Positions 60,301-60,789 of a stretch of DNA of 60,789 bases are shown here, in pieces. Position numbers and translations under genes: made by a program. The notes under the pieces were generated by a model. The model was given only the letters and a program-made list of their open reading frames with translations. It ran no database searches and was not told where the DNA came from. The number at the start of each line of letters is the position of its first letter. Position 1 is the stretch's first letter. Origin of the DNA: Acidimicrobiales bacterium (GTDB lineage: Bacteria; Actinomycetota; Acidimicrobiia; Acidimicrobiales; Iamiaceae); NCBI GenBank assembly GCA_025463985.1, contig JAODBM010000052.1, positions 1 through 60,789 on the forward strand, given 5' to 3'.

Positions 60301-60337
60301 GCGGAGACCACCCAGTACGGGGTGGCGGGCGCGCGGA

Positions 60338-60789
60338 TCAGGTCGGCGCGGACCAAAGGTGGTGGAGGGCGTAGGAGCGCCACGGTCGCCAGCGCTGCGA
60401 CAGGGCCTCGGCGGCGCGCGGATCGCCCGGCTGGCCGAGGCGCTCGAGCGCGTGGCGCACGCCGAGGTCCGTGGGCATGAACGCGTCGGGGTCGCGGAGG
60501 GCGCGGAGGGCGACGTAGGCGGCCGTCCACGGCCCGATGCCGGGGAGCTCGACCAGGGCGGCGCACACCTCGCCGCGATTCGCACCGGGGTCGAGCACGA
60601 GCTTGCCGTCGGCCAGCGCGGCGGCGAGGGCTTGGAGCGCGCGAGCGCGGCCGCGCGGCATCGGGAACAGGTCGGGGTCGGCGTCCGCAAGCTGCGCCGG
60701 CGTCGGGAAGCGGTGGGTGAGGCCGCCGTCGGGCGTGGCGAGGGGCGTGCCGAGGGCCGCGGCCAGCCGTCCGGCGATCGTGCGGGCGC
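60338..60789 (-). CDS. alkA: DNA-3-methyladenine glycosylase II (AlkA-type), C-terminal part, truncated by window edge
   Basis: About 150 C-terminal residues are present in a frame open to the edge (ARTIAGRLAAALGTPLATPD at the 5' side). The helix-hairpin-helix is VELPGIGPWTAAYVALRALR and the catalytic aspartate lies in AFMPTDLGVRHALERLG, the AlkA/HhH-GPD signature. It excises alkylated bases. It could equally be the tail of an Ada-AlkA fusion protein, since the N-terminus is outside the window. An ATG at 60661 is internal. Confidence 0.9.
   Translation of the reverse strand, partial: ARTIAGRLAAALGTPLATPDGGLTHRFPTPAQLADADPDLFPMPRGRARALQALAAALADGKLVLDPGANRGEVCAALVELPGIGPWTAAYVALRALRDPDAFMPTDLGVRHALERLGQPGDPRAAEALSQRWRPWRSYALHHLWSAPT

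Overview
The window is about 61 kb of very GC-rich, gene-dense bacterial chromosome. The use of GTG starts, ATGA/GTGA stop-start overlaps and actinobacterial family types (DUF1206, DUF1697, DUF4265, MFS_3, SipW/TasA-type export, poxvirus-type topoisomerase IB, multi-HAMP cytosolic kinases) point to an Actinomycetota member. Acidimicrobiia would fit, but this is an inference and no rRNA is present to test it. I see no tRNA, rRNA, CRISPR array, insertion sequence or phage block. The content looks like ordinary chromosomal accessory and metabolic DNA.

Layout. 1-1109: 3' end of an acyl-CoA synthetase. 1123-4258: a TasA-like/SipW-like export module read leftward, divergent from a TetR regulator, with a dyad between them. 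4289-12058: a tightly overlapped five-gene leftward operon of phosphorelay proteins (multi-HAMP hybrid kinase, REC-PAS hybrid kinase with Hpt, NarL-type regulator, double receiver, stand-alone Hpt). 12284-17253: glucose-6-phosphate dehydrogenase, then a zinc-ribbon-repeat protein whose stop overlaps the start of a type III glutamine synthetase. 17276-25393: secreted Kelch/FN3 and Asp-box proteins, a winged-helix protein, a DsbA/FrnE-like protein, and an AraC regulator divergent from a membrane desaturase/hydroxylase. 25424-32514: aldo-keto reductase, a Drr-type ABC exporter, a soluble plus membrane protein pair, DUF4265, macro domain, MFS_3 exporter.

32557-39022 is a leftward histidine-utilisation operon, hutH-hutU-def-hutF-hutI. 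It makes N-formylglutamate through HutF but has no recognisable hutG. A peptide-deformylase homologue sits exactly where an N-formylglutamate deformylase would be expected. 39137-43522: small dehydrogenase/AhpD-like pair, a PLP decarboxylase and membrane proteins. 43523-48946: OatA-like acyltransferase whose N-terminus has no standard start codon, cupredoxin, methyltransferase-kinase pair, and a 64-residue small protein behind a hairpin-rich leader. 49056-54493: lipoprotein phosphoesterase, DUF1697, DUF1206, a cysteine-rich protein, an enoyl-CoA isomerase-like protein and a GTGA-coupled PhyH dioxygenase/HD-domain pair resembling PhnY/PhnZ (oxidative phosphonate cleavage). 54534-60789: DUF/COG3687 hydrolase, Ung, MenB, topoisomerase IB, an esterase, a SnoaL-like protein, a 63-bp x 3 tandem repeat that begins inside the SnoaL gene, and the 3' part of an AlkA-type glycosylase.

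The most rewarding leads are the deformylase inside the hut operon, the zinc-ribbon/degenerate-nuclease protein translationally coupled to glutamine synthetase III, and the PhnY/PhnZ-like pair. All functional calls rest on motifs read by eye; no database search was run.
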